A stretch of DNA of 34,616 nt. Source: CAZBYL01 sp964496275. GTDB lineage: Bacteria; Synergistota; Synergistia; Synergistales; Synergistaceae. This document shows, in pieces, positions 1-8,075 of the stretch. Every line of letters starts with the position of its first letter. Within the stretch, counting starts at the first letter, position 1. A program made the translations under genes and the position numbers. The stretch lies in the NCBI GenBank assembly GCA_964496275.1, contig CAZBYL010000023.1, forward strand, positions 1 through 34,616, in the 5' to 3' direction. Under the pieces are notes generated by a model, which searched no databases, was not told the DNA's origin, and saw only the letters and a program-made list of their open reading frames with translations.

Positions 1-55
1 CTTAAAATCCTGCGAACGCAAGTTCGTGCGGGTTCAAATCCCGCTCTCGGCACCA
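1..55 (+). tRNA. tRNA-Leu(UAA), 3' part only
   Basis: The window opens inside a tRNA. Visible are the anticodon loop CTTAAAA (anticodon TAA), a long class II variable arm (CGAAC-GCAA-GTTCG), a T arm (GCGGG-TTCAAAT-CCCGC), the acceptor strand TCTCGGC, discriminator A52 and an encoded CCA at 53-55. The long variable arm plus the TAA anticodon indicate leucine. The 5' half lies upstream of the window. Confidence 0.88.
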
Positions 56-68
56 GACACTAAATTAT

Positions 69-145
69 CGCGGGGTGGAGCAGTACGGCAGCTCGTCGGG
101 CTCATAACCCGAAGGTCACAGGTTCAAATCCTGTCCCCGCAACCA
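69..145 (+). tRNA. Initiator tRNA-fMet(CAU)
   Basis: This is a complete cloverleaf with anticodon CAT at 103-105. It shows the two bacterial initiator hallmarks: a C1-A72 mismatch at the top of the acceptor stem (C69 opposite the A before ACCA) and three consecutive G-C pairs (GGG/CCC) next to the anticodon loop. The T arm is intact and CCA is encoded at 143-145. It lies 13 nt after the tRNA-Leu end and 6 nt before the next tRNA, so the three are probably co-transcribed. Confidence 0.96.
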
Positions 146-151
146 ATTTAA

Positions 152-228
152 GGCGCTGTAGCTCAGTTGGCTAGAGCATTCGGTTCATACCCGACAGGTC
201 ACCGGTTCGAATCCAGTCAGCGCCACCA
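152..228 (+). tRNA. Elongator tRNA-Met(CAU)
   Basis: This is a complete 77-nt cloverleaf with acceptor GGCGCTG/CAGCGCC, anticodon loop TTCATAC (anticodon CAT) and encoded CCA. The anticodon arm CGGTTCATACCCG is like Bacillus elongator tRNA-Met and unlike the lysidine-type tRNA-Ile(CAU). Two non-Watson-Crick positions are visible: T-C at 27-43 in the anticodon stem and C-A at 51-63 in the T stem. A terminator follows 12 nt later. Confidence 0.9.
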
Positions 229-239
229 TTAACCATTTT

Positions 240-264
240 CCCGCCTTTCAGGCGGGATTTTTTT
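240..264 (+). terminator. Intrinsic terminator of the tRNA cluster
   Basis: Stem CCCGCC (240-245) and GGCGGG (251-256) enclose a 5-nt loop and are followed by A and seven T residues (258-264). It ends the tRNA operon and separates it from the histidine phosphatase gene. Confidence 0.9.
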
Positions 265-397
265 GTTATCTTAGCATAAGTCGTCGTTGATAAGTCATTT
301 TGCATGATCGTTTGTGATGTTTGCCGACGGCAATAACATAGGCTGATTTACATGTGCGGTGTTTTTTGATGCCTGTTGATGAGGGAGTTTTTTGTTT

Positions 398-1126
398 ATG
401 AAAAATGTTAAAAATATTGATGCCGAACAACCCGTTAAAGAAACGCCGGGGCTTTCACAGGGGGCCTGCAGAAGGGTCTATTTTGTGCGGCACGGCGTAA
501 CAGAGTGGAATAAATTGTACAGGTATCAGGGAAAAACCGATATACCGTTGTCCGCAGAGGGTGAAGAGCAGGCGCTGCGAGTCGGTATGCGGCTTTCGAA
601 GCTCTCACCCCGCCCGTCTAAAATATTTACAAGTCCATTGAAGAGAGCCGGTTTAACCGCTTCAATTATCTCCGAAAAATTAGGGGGCACTGAAATCAGT
701 GTAATCCCCGAACTTACTGAGATCGATTTTGGACTTTGGGAAGGGCTTACGGTGGATGAGATAAGAGCTCTTTCTCCGTATGCTTCAGTCTTTGCAGATT
801 GGTGCGTGTCACAAGTCAATGTTACCGCCCCCCACGGAGAGGATTGTAATGCCGTCTTTGACCGTGCCCTATCTGTCTCCGCTAAGATTAGTGCCGATAA
901 TAGCGAAAATTTGGTAGTAGTGGGTCATGGAGCTTTTTTCAGAACACTTTTTATCGCGATGCTCGGTGTTTGCAGAACAAACATATTTTGGAAAATGAGG
1001 ATGGATAATTGTTCTATCACCGCACTTGACGCAGACAGGTGCGGCCGCTTCTCGGTTGCTTATCTGAACGACTGTCTCCATAATAAGCTCCCACTGTGCG
1101 AAATACCTAATATTCCTGTTATGTAG
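398..1126 (+). CDS. Histidine phosphatase family protein (phosphoglycerate mutase-like)
   Basis: A 242-residue member of the histidine phosphatase (branch 1) superfamily. These enzymes use a phosphohistidine intermediate to hydrolyse or transfer phosphate. The family signature is visible as VRHGVTEWN with nucleophile H32, an acid region near FGLWEGL, and the second catalytic histidine H177 in VVGHGAFF. Members include GpmB/PhoE broad-specificity phosphatases and CobC-type alpha-ribazole phosphatases. The sequence alone does not fix the substrate, so no symbol is given. I prefer the ATG at 398 because GAGGGAG (381-387) sits 10 nt upstream; a TTG at 392 in the same frame is only 4 nt from that site. 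The N-terminal ~25 residues precede the fold and are probably flexible. It lies between the tRNA terminator and the sigma factor gene. Confidence 0.85.
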   Translation: MKNVKNIDAEQPVKETPGLSQGACRRVYFVRHGVTEWNKLYRYQGKTDIPLSAEGEEQALRVGMRLSKLSPRPSKIFTSPLKRAGLTASIISEKLGGTEISVIPELTEIDFGLWEGLTVDEIRALSPYASVFADWCVSQVNVTAPHGEDCNAVFDRALSVSAKISADNSENLVVVGHGAFFRTLFIAMLGVCRTNIFWKMRMDNCSITALDADRCGRFSVAYLNDCLHNKLPLCEIPNIPVM

Positions 1127-1144
1127 CTGTATATTGGTCGTTTG

Positions 1145-1153
1145 TGGTAAAAT
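1145..1153 (+). promoter_or_regulatory. Possible extended -10 element upstream of the sigma gene
   Basis: TGG followed by TAAAAT fits the extended -10 pattern TGnTATAAT, about 55 nt before the sigma-factor start. No convincing -35 is present at normal spacing. The same TGGTAAAATG string recurs before the small membrane-protein gene at 26203. Confidence 0.35.
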
Positions 1154-1206
1154 GTTCGGTATTGTGAGGCGCCGTTTTACGATACTTACTCAGAGAGGTA
1201 CTGCTT

Positions 1207-1821
1207 TTGACTAATATTTCGGACAACACAAAAGCGCTTGAAGACAGCCGCAGTGAAGCAGAGCTTGCGTTGTGGCGAGCATGTGCGGAAGGCGATGAAT
1301 CTGCGCGGGATGAGCTCATTCTCGCTTATCGCCCTATGGTTTATTGGTTTGCGAAAAAACTAAAGGTTCCTTATAGTACGTATCCCGATCTTATTCAAGA
1401 GGGTATGGTTGCTTTGATAAATGCGGTAGATGTTTTTGACGTCAAACGCAACAACAGGTTCTCGACGTATGCCTACTACAAGATTCGCGGCAGAATGATT
1501 AATTTTTTGCAGAGAGTAGAGGCAAAGGCTCCTATTCCTGTCGATGATGATGTTTTTGATGATGATAACCGAACGGCAATCTCTTGGTCCGATACCAGCA
1601 GTTCGGAATGGACTATAGATTTGCAGCAAGCTATGGAAAAACTTACGGATAGAGAGGCAAATATTATAAATGCCCTCATTGTGGAAGGAAAACCTGCTAA
1701 GGATGTCGCAAGTGAAATAAGCCTGGATGTCAGCCATGTTTATAGAATAAGACGTAAAGCTCTGTCAAAATTAAAAAAATGGCTTGGTTCAGGAGATCAG
1801 GAAGCCACATCTCTTTCATAA
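1207..1821 (+). CDS. RNA polymerase sigma-70 family factor (alternative)
   Basis: A 204-residue sigma factor that would direct core RNA polymerase to a specific promoter set. Region 2 is clear at roughly residues 30-105: the core-binding helix DLIQEGMVALINAV, then FSTYAYYKIRGRMINFLQ for -10 recognition. An acidic linker follows (DDDVFDDD), and region 4 lies at about 140-195 with a helix-turn-helix (LTDREANI, then VSHVYRIRRKALSKL). Region 1.1 and a full region 3 are missing, so this is a small alternative factor and not the housekeeping one. Its regulon cannot be read from sequence. The TTG start at 1207 is supported by AGAGAGG about 8 nt upstream. The gene is followed at 52 nt by a one-TM protein gene and then bamA, so an envelope-stress role is possible but inferred only from position. 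Confidence 0.85.
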   Translation: MTNISDNTKALEDSRSEAELALWRACAEGDESARDELILAYRPMVYWFAKKLKVPYSTYPDLIQEGMVALINAVDVFDVKRNNRFSTYAYYKIRGRMINFLQRVEAKAPIPVDDDVFDDDNRTAISWSDTSSSEWTIDLQQAMEKLTDREANIINALIVEGKPAKDVASEISLDVSHVYRIRRKALSKLKKWLGSGDQEATSLS

Positions 1822-1873
1822 AATGGGATAATTGTGATGAGTTACTATTTTATCCGGAGGTATACCGCAAGAG

Positions 1874-2479
1874 ATGAGAAGAAAAATTAAGAGACTTCAG
1901 CGTTGGCTTGACAGACTTTCTTCCGCATGTGAGAGTAGTTGTTGGGATTCTGCCCTTATTGAAGCTGACTGTCTTAGTGCGGAAATTCGTGATTTCAGAG
2001 AAGAACTTTGGACAATGCTTCAAGATTCGGCCTGTTCCGGTTCGTGTGTGTTTAACAGATCGCGTTTGGTAATGAGTTTCAGAAGTGTCTGCATAGCGTT
2101 GCTTATAGTTATGCTTTCCACCATCCCGATAGGGCTTGGATCTGATAAACCGGTTGCTCTTGTTTCTACGGCAAAAAACAGTCAGTCCGATGTGGAAACT
2201 CTTAATTGGGTTACTGGGGAGGAAATGGAACTTTTGCGGACCTTGCGTGTTGAGTTAAGCAGCAAGAACTCTCAGTCAGGATTTGCTTCTTCGGCTCCCG
2301 TTGCTAAGGTTGCAAAAAAAACTGTCGAAAAACCTATAATCGTCGATACTATATCGAAAAAAACAGAGCGCAATGTTCCATCTAATGCTACAATAGCCCC
2401 GGAATACCTGTTGTCGCTTATTCAAGTCGGTGAGAAAGCTCTCAGGACGGAAGCGCCGACCATAAAGGTCTTGAAGTAA
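1874..2479 (+). CDS. Unknown single-pass membrane protein (possible sigma partner)
   Basis: I do not recognise a family. The 201-residue protein has a charged, helix-prone N-terminal part (about 1-65, rich in Arg, Glu and Trp, with four Cys), one membrane segment at about 68-90, and a Ser/Lys/Thr-rich C-terminal tail. With a positive N-terminus that stays inside, the tail would lie in the periplasm. GGAGG at 1856-1860 supports the ATG at 1874. The gene sits 52 nt after a sigma factor gene and 33 nt before bamA. That order, together with a cytoplasmic helical domain plus one TM, resembles a sigma/anti-sigma pair. The HxxxCxxC zinc motif of ZAS anti-sigma factors is absent, so this stays a hypothesis. 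Confidence 0.6.
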   Translation: MRRKIKRLQRWLDRLSSACESSCWDSALIEADCLSAEIRDFREELWTMLQDSACSGSCVFNRSRLVMSFRSVCIALLIVMLSTIPIGLGSDKPVALVSTAKNSQSDVETLNWVTGEEMELLRTLRVELSSKNSQSGFASSAPVAKVAKKTVEKPIIVDTISKKTERNVPSNATIAPEYLLSLIQVGEKALRTEAPTIKVLK

Positions 2480-2512
2480 TTTATTTAAACATATTTGCAA
2501 GGAGTGGTGTGT

Positions 2513-4420
2513 GTGCCCTTTCGCTTAAAATCTGTCGTTATGATCTCGCTAATGTTGGGCTTGCTTGTTTTTTGCGCAATGCCGTCTTATGCTGCAGATA
2601 CTGTGAGTTCGGACAGTGTTGCCGCCGTATCTTCCGACTCTGCCCCTGTTTCCGCTGATTCTCAGAAAACTATCGACAAACTTCCAGAACTTACGGGTTC
2701 TAAAATTATCTCGTTTGATGTCGTCGGAAATAAAGCTGTTGTTTCCGAACATATCATGAGTGTGATCTCTTCAAAAGTCGGTGAACCTGTTGATGAAGAA
2801 AAGTTACGTAAGGACGCGGAAGCTATTTTTGAGCTGGGTTTCTTTGTCGCAACGGACTATAAGGTTACGGATGTAGACGACGGTGTCAATGTCACTTTTA
2901 ATGTGCAGGAAAATCCTGTCGTCGGTTCCATAACTTTCAAGGGCAACACAGTTTACTCCTCTGAGAAGCTTACGGAAATGCTGTTTACAAAGCCGGGTAT
3001 GATTTTTAACCGAACATTTTTCCGCAACGACCTTCAGCGCATAAAAGAAAAGTATCAGCAGGACGGATACGTTATGGCCAATGTCGCTGATGTTCAGATT
3101 GACGGCGATGCTATTACCGTCGTTATTGTTGAGCCTAAAATAAGCCAGATCGTTATTCAAGGTAATAAAATTACAAAGAAACATGTCGTTCAGCGCTACC
3201 TCAAAATCAAAGAGGGCGAGATTTTTAACTCGAATAAGCTCAGACTGACTTTGAATAGGTTGCAGGGTGTCGGATTTTTTAGTGATGTCAATGTTAATTT
3301 TGAGCCCGGAGAGAACCCCGACGATGTCATTATCGTTATAACTGTCGAAGAAGGACGTACAGGGCGCTTGGGCTTTAACGTTTCATACGGAACTCAGAGC
3401 GGTTTTGGCGGAGGGCTCACGTATGAAAACTTTAATATCGGCGGCAAGGGTTTAAAACTTAATGTCGGTTTTGAACTCGGAGACAGACAGGAGTACTGGG
3501 TAAGCTTTGAGCAGCCTTATATGAGCGGCAAGGTAACAGCTTGGAAGATCGGTGCTTATAAGCGCGCTTGGGATGACCTCTATTACTACTACAACAGTAA
3601 GGAACTCGGCGAGTATGACAGGGACAAAATGGGCGCATACATTGGATTCGGACGCAAGTTCAGAGACGATTCTATGTATAACTGGTATGTTACCTTAGAC
3701 TGGCACAAGGTTGAAAACAAACAGAGCGGAACTTGGAAAGATGTAAACGGTAAACCAATATCGGATACTTCTACTCCGAGCAATCGTGAGCTTCTGGACG
3801 ACCTTGGAGACGGAACTTACTACTCCGGCCTTCTTTCTTTGCGCAGACTCAACATTGACGAGTACCTGCCGTATTCAAAGGGTGATGTTGAGACGCTGAA
3901 TATTCAGTATGGTAAAGCCGATATTGAGTCAACAAATTATTCCTATTTCAAGTATTGGGGAGAGGCAAAAGTTTACTATCCGATGGATAAATTGTTTAAG
4001 GACTTCTTTGAAACCTCCTTCGGCACGAATCCGGACAGACCTATTATGTTTGCCGCCAGACTTATGATAGGCTCATCAACGGGGGACGTCCCATATGAAG
4101 AGATGTATACCATAGGCGGAGATACGACCCTGCGCGGGTACAAAGATGAGCGTTTCCGCGGCGAAGATATGCTGCTCGGCAACTTTGAACTCCGTATTCC
4201 TATGGAGAAAGCATTCAGTTTTGTAGTGTTTTACGATATAGGAAGGGCATGGAGAAAGGATACCAACGGCAGAGTATTCAATGAACCGGGGTGGGGCAGC
4301 GACATAGGAACATCTCCCGGATTTGGTGTTCGCATCAACACACCTCTCGGAAATATGAGACTTGACTATGCCAGCGGCGAAGAGGATAAATTCCACTTTG
4401 GATTCGGGGAACTTTTCTAG
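2513..4420 (+). CDS. bamA: Outer membrane protein assembly factor BamA
   Basis: A 635-residue Omp85 protein, the core of the machine that folds beta-barrel proteins into the outer membrane. It begins with a signal peptide ending near PSYAA. Three POTRA domains follow at about residues 65-135, 137-208 and 209-280, then a 16-strand-type barrel to the C-terminus. The conserved loop-6 motif is visible as LRGYKDERFRG (about 540-550), and the last residue is Phe, as expected for a barrel signal. E. coli BamA has five POTRAs, so this is a shorter version. The GTG at 2513 is preferred because AAGGAG (2499-2504) lies 8 nt upstream; the longer in-frame TTG at 2495 would precede that site. It heads the lipid A gene block, and the next gene overlaps its 3' end. 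Confidence 0.95.
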   Translation: MPFRLKSVVMISLMLGLLVFCAMPSYAADTVSSDSVAAVSSDSAPVSADSQKTIDKLPELTGSKIISFDVVGNKAVVSEHIMSVISSKVGEPVDEEKLRKDAEAIFELGFFVATDYKVTDVDDGVNVTFNVQENPVVGSITFKGNTVYSSEKLTEMLFTKPGMIFNRTFFRNDLQRIKEKYQQDGYVMANVADVQIDGDAITVVIVEPKISQIVIQGNKITKKHVVQRYLKIKEGEIFNSNKLRLTLNRLQGVGFFSDVNVNFEPGENPDDVIIVITVEEGRTGRLGFNVSYGTQSGFGGGLTYENFNIGGKGLKLNVGFELGDRQEYWVSFEQPYMSGKVTAWKIGAYKRAWDDLYYYYNSKELGEYDRDKMGAYIGFGRKFRDDSMYNWYVTLDWHKVENKQSGTWKDVNGKPISDTSTPSNRELLDDLGDGTYYSGLLSLRRLNIDEYLPYSKGDVETLNIQYGKADIESTNYSYFKYWGEAKVYYPMDKLFKDFFETSFGTNPDRPIMFAARLMIGSSTGDVPYEEMYTIGGDTTLRGYKDERFRGEDMLLGNFELRIPMEKAFSFVVFYDIGRAWRKDTNGRVFNEPGWGSDIGTSPGFGVRINTPLGNMRLDYASGEEDKFHFGFGELF

Positions 4421-5672
4421 AAGCCACAAGAATGTATTTAAAGTTTGGGTTGCGGCATTTATCTTTGCCGTGACCCTTGTTATGTTTCCAAACTATGCGT
4501 TTGCTTACAGCGTCCACGTGACAGGATTGAAGGAATGGCAGAAAATACCGGCAGAACGCAGCTTAACCGCGGTTGTTCAGAAACTTGGGGATAACCATGA
4601 ATCTTCATCCGTATCGAAGATAGTTTCGCTCGTTGCGGAGCAGCTTTTTGCGGGATATCAGGTTTCTAATGTTTCTGTTTCAAGCAGAGATGTTGCCGTC
4701 TCGTTAATGTCTACAAATGAACCTGCCCCGTGGAGAGCGGAGTATGAAGCTCCAGCTCTCAGAGAGCCTGCGGCCGGTTGGTTTGCTAAAGACGCTTTTA
4801 CGACAATCGATTTAATTAAAGACATAATTTCGGGGGTTCCCGTTGAGTCTCTTTCTTGGTGTGACGGAGCACTGCGAAACGAGATTGTGTCAGCTTTGCG
4901 CCCGGTCTTGCCCGGATGGGTTCCTACATTTGTTGTTTATTCCGATGGAGAGAGCCGGGTACTGAAAGTTTCTTTTGCACCGGAACTGCCTCTGCTCCTT
5001 GCTGTTAACCCAACTTTTTCTTCGAATTCATTGCCCACTCTGCTTCACGGTGAGCTTAAAGAAGATATTATGGAAGAATTTTCCCCCTTTATGGGTTTGC
5101 CCGTCCTTTGGGCTAAAAAACATACAAAGGATATCAATCTGTGGGCTGAAACTGTTCTTGGAGGCAAGGGGATAGTTGAGAGGACAGCCTCTGATTCTAA
5201 GGTTGACTTTTCTGCTGCAGCCGTATCGCAAATGAATGTAAGCATAGAAAGCAGTTATTATTCGTTGGGTGCGTGGGCTGCCGTGTACGGGGGCACTTCA
5301 GAAAAATCGGCAGAGATAGGCGTCCACTTGGGGCGCCGCATGTCTGTCTTAGAAGACATCAACTTGGAAGCTTACGGGGAAGGCATTATTGAGCTTAGAG
5401 ATTGGAGCACAGAGGGCAGACTTGGGCTTAGGTGTTCGCCTTGGGGAGATGTATGGATCGGCGGAGAATGGTCATCTAAGGATGACATGTGGTGGGGAAG
5501 GCTCAATATTGACCCTCGTCTGCACAAACCGTATGCCTGGATTCGTGTGCGCGAGGACGGAGAGATCAATACCGCATTGGGTTGGAAGGCTACACAGTAC
5601 ATATCATTTGAGCTGCATTATGATTCGCGAGACAACGATACTTGGAGCCTAAGAATGCTCGGTAATCTTTAA
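4398..5672 (+). CDS. Unknown exported protein between bamA and lpxD
   Basis: No family is recognised. The protein (about 424 residues from the TTG at 4398) has a signal peptide with hydrophobic stretch VWVAAFIFAVTLVMF ending near YAFAYS, so it is exported. The N-terminal half is mixed alpha/beta. The C-terminal third is rich in alternating aromatic and polar residues (for example around SLGAWAAVYGG and WIGGEWSSKDDMWWG) and ends in a strand-like segment finishing in Leu, which suggests a beta-rich or small barrel domain. I prefer TTG 4398 because AGAGGA (4381-4386) is 11 nt upstream, giving a 23-bp overlap with bamA. ATG 4368 is the alternative. The gene takes the position that ompH/skp often has between bamA and lpxD, but the sequence does not look like Skp. 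Confidence 0.65.
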   Translation: MDSGNFSRSHKNVFKVWVAAFIFAVTLVMFPNYAFAYSVHVTGLKEWQKIPAERSLTAVVQKLGDNHESSSVSKIVSLVAEQLFAGYQVSNVSVSSRDVAVSLMSTNEPAPWRAEYEAPALREPAAGWFAKDAFTTIDLIKDIISGVPVESLSWCDGALRNEIVSALRPVLPGWVPTFVVYSDGESRVLKVSFAPELPLLLAVNPTFSSNSLPTLLHGELKEDIMEEFSPFMGLPVLWAKKHTKDINLWAETVLGGKGIVERTASDSKVDFSAAAVSQMNVSIESSYYSLGAWAAVYGGTSEKSAEIGVHLGRRMSVLEDINLEAYGEGIIELRDWSTEGRLGLRCSPWGDVWIGGEWSSKDDMWWGRLNIDPRLHKPYAWIRVREDGEINTALGWKATQYISFELHYDSRDNDTWSLRMLGNL

Positions 5673-5705
5673 AAACTTCTAAAATTGTAAAGGGGTTTGG
5701 TATTT

Positions 5706-6740
5706 ATGCTTCACCGTAAAATATCGTTATCGGAATTGGCCGAAATGGTCGCCGGCGAAATAAAGGGAAATCCTGAAAAGACAGTGACCTCTATTTCCGA
5801 CTTATCTAAGCATATCGAAGATTCAATATCTCCTCTTTGGGAAAAGAAATTTATTGCGGAAGTTAAAAGCGGCATGACACTTCTGACAAAGCCCGGCTGG
5901 ATGCCGGACGGGTGCGCCGGAATTGAAGTTCAGGATCCAAGAAGGGCGCTTGTCGCTCTTTTAAACTTTTTTGACGGACACGTTAAAGAAACTCCGGGAG
6001 TCCATTCCTCTTCTGTTATCTCACCGAACGCTTCTATCGGCGAAAATGTACACATAGGGCCGAACTGTGTTGTCTCCGACTATGCGGTTATTTCCGATAA
6101 CTGTGTTTTGGCGGGCAATGTGTGGATAGGACGTGGGGTAACAATCGGCGATGCTACACGCATTGAGCCGGGAGCTGTTATACATGATACAGCGACTGTC
6201 GGCAAGCATTGTATCATTCACTCGAACGCAGTGATAGGATCTGACGGATTTGGTTTTATGCCGGATAAAAATGTGGGACTTTTGAGGATCCCTCAGATAG
6301 GTACGGTTACCATACAGGATCATGTTGAAATAGGCACATGTGTATGTGTGGACAGAGCTACTTTCGGCGAGACTCTTGTCTCTAACGGAACCAAACTTGA
6401 TGCACTTGTAAAAGTCGGACACAACTGTACTATAGGTGAGTACTGTATAGTTGTGTCTCAGTCGGGTATTGCCGGCAGCAGCAATATCGGACGAGGTGTA
6501 GTTTTGGCGGCTCAAACCGGCGTTGCCAACCATGCCACAGTCGGAGACGGTGTAACACTGGCCGCAAGAGGCGGGATTGTGAGCGACATTCCCGCAGGAA
6601 TGACTGTGTCCGGATTCCCTGCACAAGATCACAAAAAGGAGCTGCGCCAGATGCTGGCAGTAAAACAGCTTCCCGAACTTATTGCAGCAGTAAAAGAATT
6701 GAGAAAAAAGACATCAGTGTCGGAAGGTACTAATGAATAA
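5706..6740 (+). CDS. lpxD: UDP-3-O-(3-hydroxyacyl)glucosamine N-acyltransferase LpxD
   Basis: LpxD adds the N-linked 3-hydroxyacyl chain to UDP-3-O-acyl-glucosamine, the third step of lipid A synthesis, using acyl-ACP. The 344-residue protein has an N-terminal uridine-binding domain (about 1-95), then a left-handed beta-helix made of hexapeptide repeats (about 100-300) and a short helical C-terminus. The conserved catalytic histidine is H239 in KVGHNCTIG, the same number as in E. coli. ATG 5706 is chosen because AAAGGGG (5689-5695) lies 10 nt upstream; a TTG at 5697 would overlap that site. The 3' end overlaps lpxC by 8 nt, which implies translational coupling. Confidence 0.95.
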   Translation: MLHRKISLSELAEMVAGEIKGNPEKTVTSISDLSKHIEDSISPLWEKKFIAEVKSGMTLLTKPGWMPDGCAGIEVQDPRRALVALLNFFDGHVKETPGVHSSSVISPNASIGENVHIGPNCVVSDYAVISDNCVLAGNVWIGRGVTIGDATRIEPGAVIHDTATVGKHCIIHSNAVIGSDGFGFMPDKNVGLLRIPQIGTVTIQDHVEIGTCVCVDRATFGETLVSNGTKLDALVKVGHNCTIGEYCIVVSQSGIAGSSNIGRGVVLAAQTGVANHATVGDGVTLAARGGIVSDIPAGMTVSGFPAQDHKKELRQMLAVKQLPELIAAVKELRKKTSVSEGTNE

Positions 6741-7569
6741 GAGCAGAACTATAAAACATGAAATATGCGTGGAAGGCATAGGTCTCCATTCCGGCGACAA
6801 GAGCAAACTTACATTGATACCGTACGAGAACTGTGGTATAAACTTCAAAACGAAAAACGGAGTTTACTCCATATCTTCCGCTGTTGTGGAAGAAGACAGC
6901 CGTCTCACAGGTTTTCGTTTGCCTGACGGCACCGTTGTCAGAACAGCCGAACACCTTCTTGCTTCCTTAGTAGGAATGCAAGTAGATTCCGTGCTTATAT
7001 GCCTTGAAGGCGAAGAGGTACCTATACTTGACGGTAGTGCTTACCAGTTTGCGCTTGCTATAAGTTCTGCCGGATACTGTGACTTACCGCAGGACTGTAT
7101 CAGAAAATCATTGGATGCTCCCGTTTGTATCGAGGATGAAAACGGAGGTCGTTTTGTTGCGGCATCCCCCTCTGCAAAGACGAGAATAACATACGTAATA
7201 GACTATTCCGGTACTCCGATAGGAGTCCAGAAAGTAAGTTATGATATTAACGAGGATATATTTTTGAATACGATTTCTCGTGCCAGAACCTTCGGGCTGA
7301 CATACGAGCTTGAATATCTCAAAAAGGCAAATCTTGCAAGGGGAGGCTCTCTCGATAATGCTTTGGTATTTGACGGAAGCTCACTGCTTAACGATGGCGG
7401 ACTGAGATTCCCTTTGGAGTGTGTTACGCATAAAGTCGTTGATTTGTTAGGCGACCTTGCGCTTATGGGGTATCTTCCCATAGCCTCTTATACGGCAATT
7501 TGCGCGGGACATGGCGTGCACGGAAAATTAGTAGAAAAATTAAAGAGAGTCATATCACCTATCGTGTGA
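6733..7569 (+). CDS. lpxC: UDP-3-O-acyl-N-acetylglucosamine deacetylase LpxC
   Basis: LpxC is the zinc enzyme for the committed step of lipid A synthesis, removing the acetyl group from UDP-3-O-acyl-GlcNAc. The 278-residue length and motifs fit. The zinc ligands are H74 (RTAEHLLAS), H233 and D237 (THKVVDLLGDLAL). A catalytic glutamate lies next to H74, and H260 (AGHGVHGK) is in the position of the usual general acid/base histidine. It is a stand-alone LpxC and not an LpxC-FabZ fusion; fabZ starts 32 nt later. The ATG at 6733 lies inside the lpxD 3' end. Confidence 0.95.
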   Translation: MNKSRTIKHEICVEGIGLHSGDKSKLTLIPYENCGINFKTKNGVYSISSAVVEEDSRLTGFRLPDGTVVRTAEHLLASLVGMQVDSVLICLEGEEVPILDGSAYQFALAISSAGYCDLPQDCIRKSLDAPVCIEDENGGRFVAASPSAKTRITYVIDYSGTPIGVQKVSYDINEDIFLNTISRARTFGLTYELEYLKKANLARGGSLDNALVFDGSSLLNDGGLRFPLECVTHKVVDLLGDLALMGYLPIASYTAICAGHGVHGKLVEKLKRVISPIV

Positions 7570-7601
7570 GAATTCTTTTAAGTAGAGTAGGAGGAAATAT
7601 T

Positions 7602-8075
7602 ATGCAGCTTGGTATAAAAGATATCATGGAGTGTCTGCCGCACCGCTATCCGTTTTTGCTTGTGGACAGGATTGAAGAGGTTATAAATGAAGACAATCTG
7701 AAACAGGTTACGGGCTACAAAAATGTTACATTTAACGAACCGTTTTTTCAGGGGCACTTTCCTGACGAACCTGTAATGCCGGGGGTCTTGATCCTTGAGG
7801 CAATGGGGCAGGTCGGAGCAATCGTAATGAAAATGCAGCCGGAGATGCAGGACGGCAAACGCAGACTGGTGTACCTTACAACAATTGAGAAAGCAAAATT
7901 TCGCAAACCTGTGAAACCGGGCGACCAGCTCAGGACAGTTGCGAAATTAATAAGAAGACGCGGTAATATGGGTAAATTCCAGTTTGTAGCCACCGTAGAC
8001 GGCGATGTCGTCGCCGAGGCTATAATGGGATTCACTATTTCATCCGCTCTTACTTTTAATGCGGAGGCGAAGTGA
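7602..8075 (+). CDS. fabZ: 3-hydroxyacyl-ACP dehydratase FabZ
   Basis: FabZ dehydrates 3-hydroxyacyl-ACP in fatty acid elongation. It competes with LpxA and LpxD for the same substrate, which explains why it sits among the lpx genes. The 157-residue hot-dog fold protein shows the start motif LPHRYPFLLVDR, catalytic H52 in FQGHFPDEPVMPG and catalytic E66 in LEAMGQVG. TAGGAGG (7588-7594) sets the ATG at 7602. A longer open frame begins inside lpxC and lacks any such signal. The stop TGA overlaps the lpxA ATG by one base. Confidence 0.96.
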   Translation: MQLGIKDIMECLPHRYPFLLVDRIEEVINEDNLKQVTGYKNVTFNEPFFQGHFPDEPVMPGVLILEAMGQVGAIVMKMQPEMQDGKRRLVYLTTIEKAKFRKPVKPGDQLRTVAKLIRRRGNMGKFQFVATVDGDVVAEAIMGFTISSALTFNAEAK

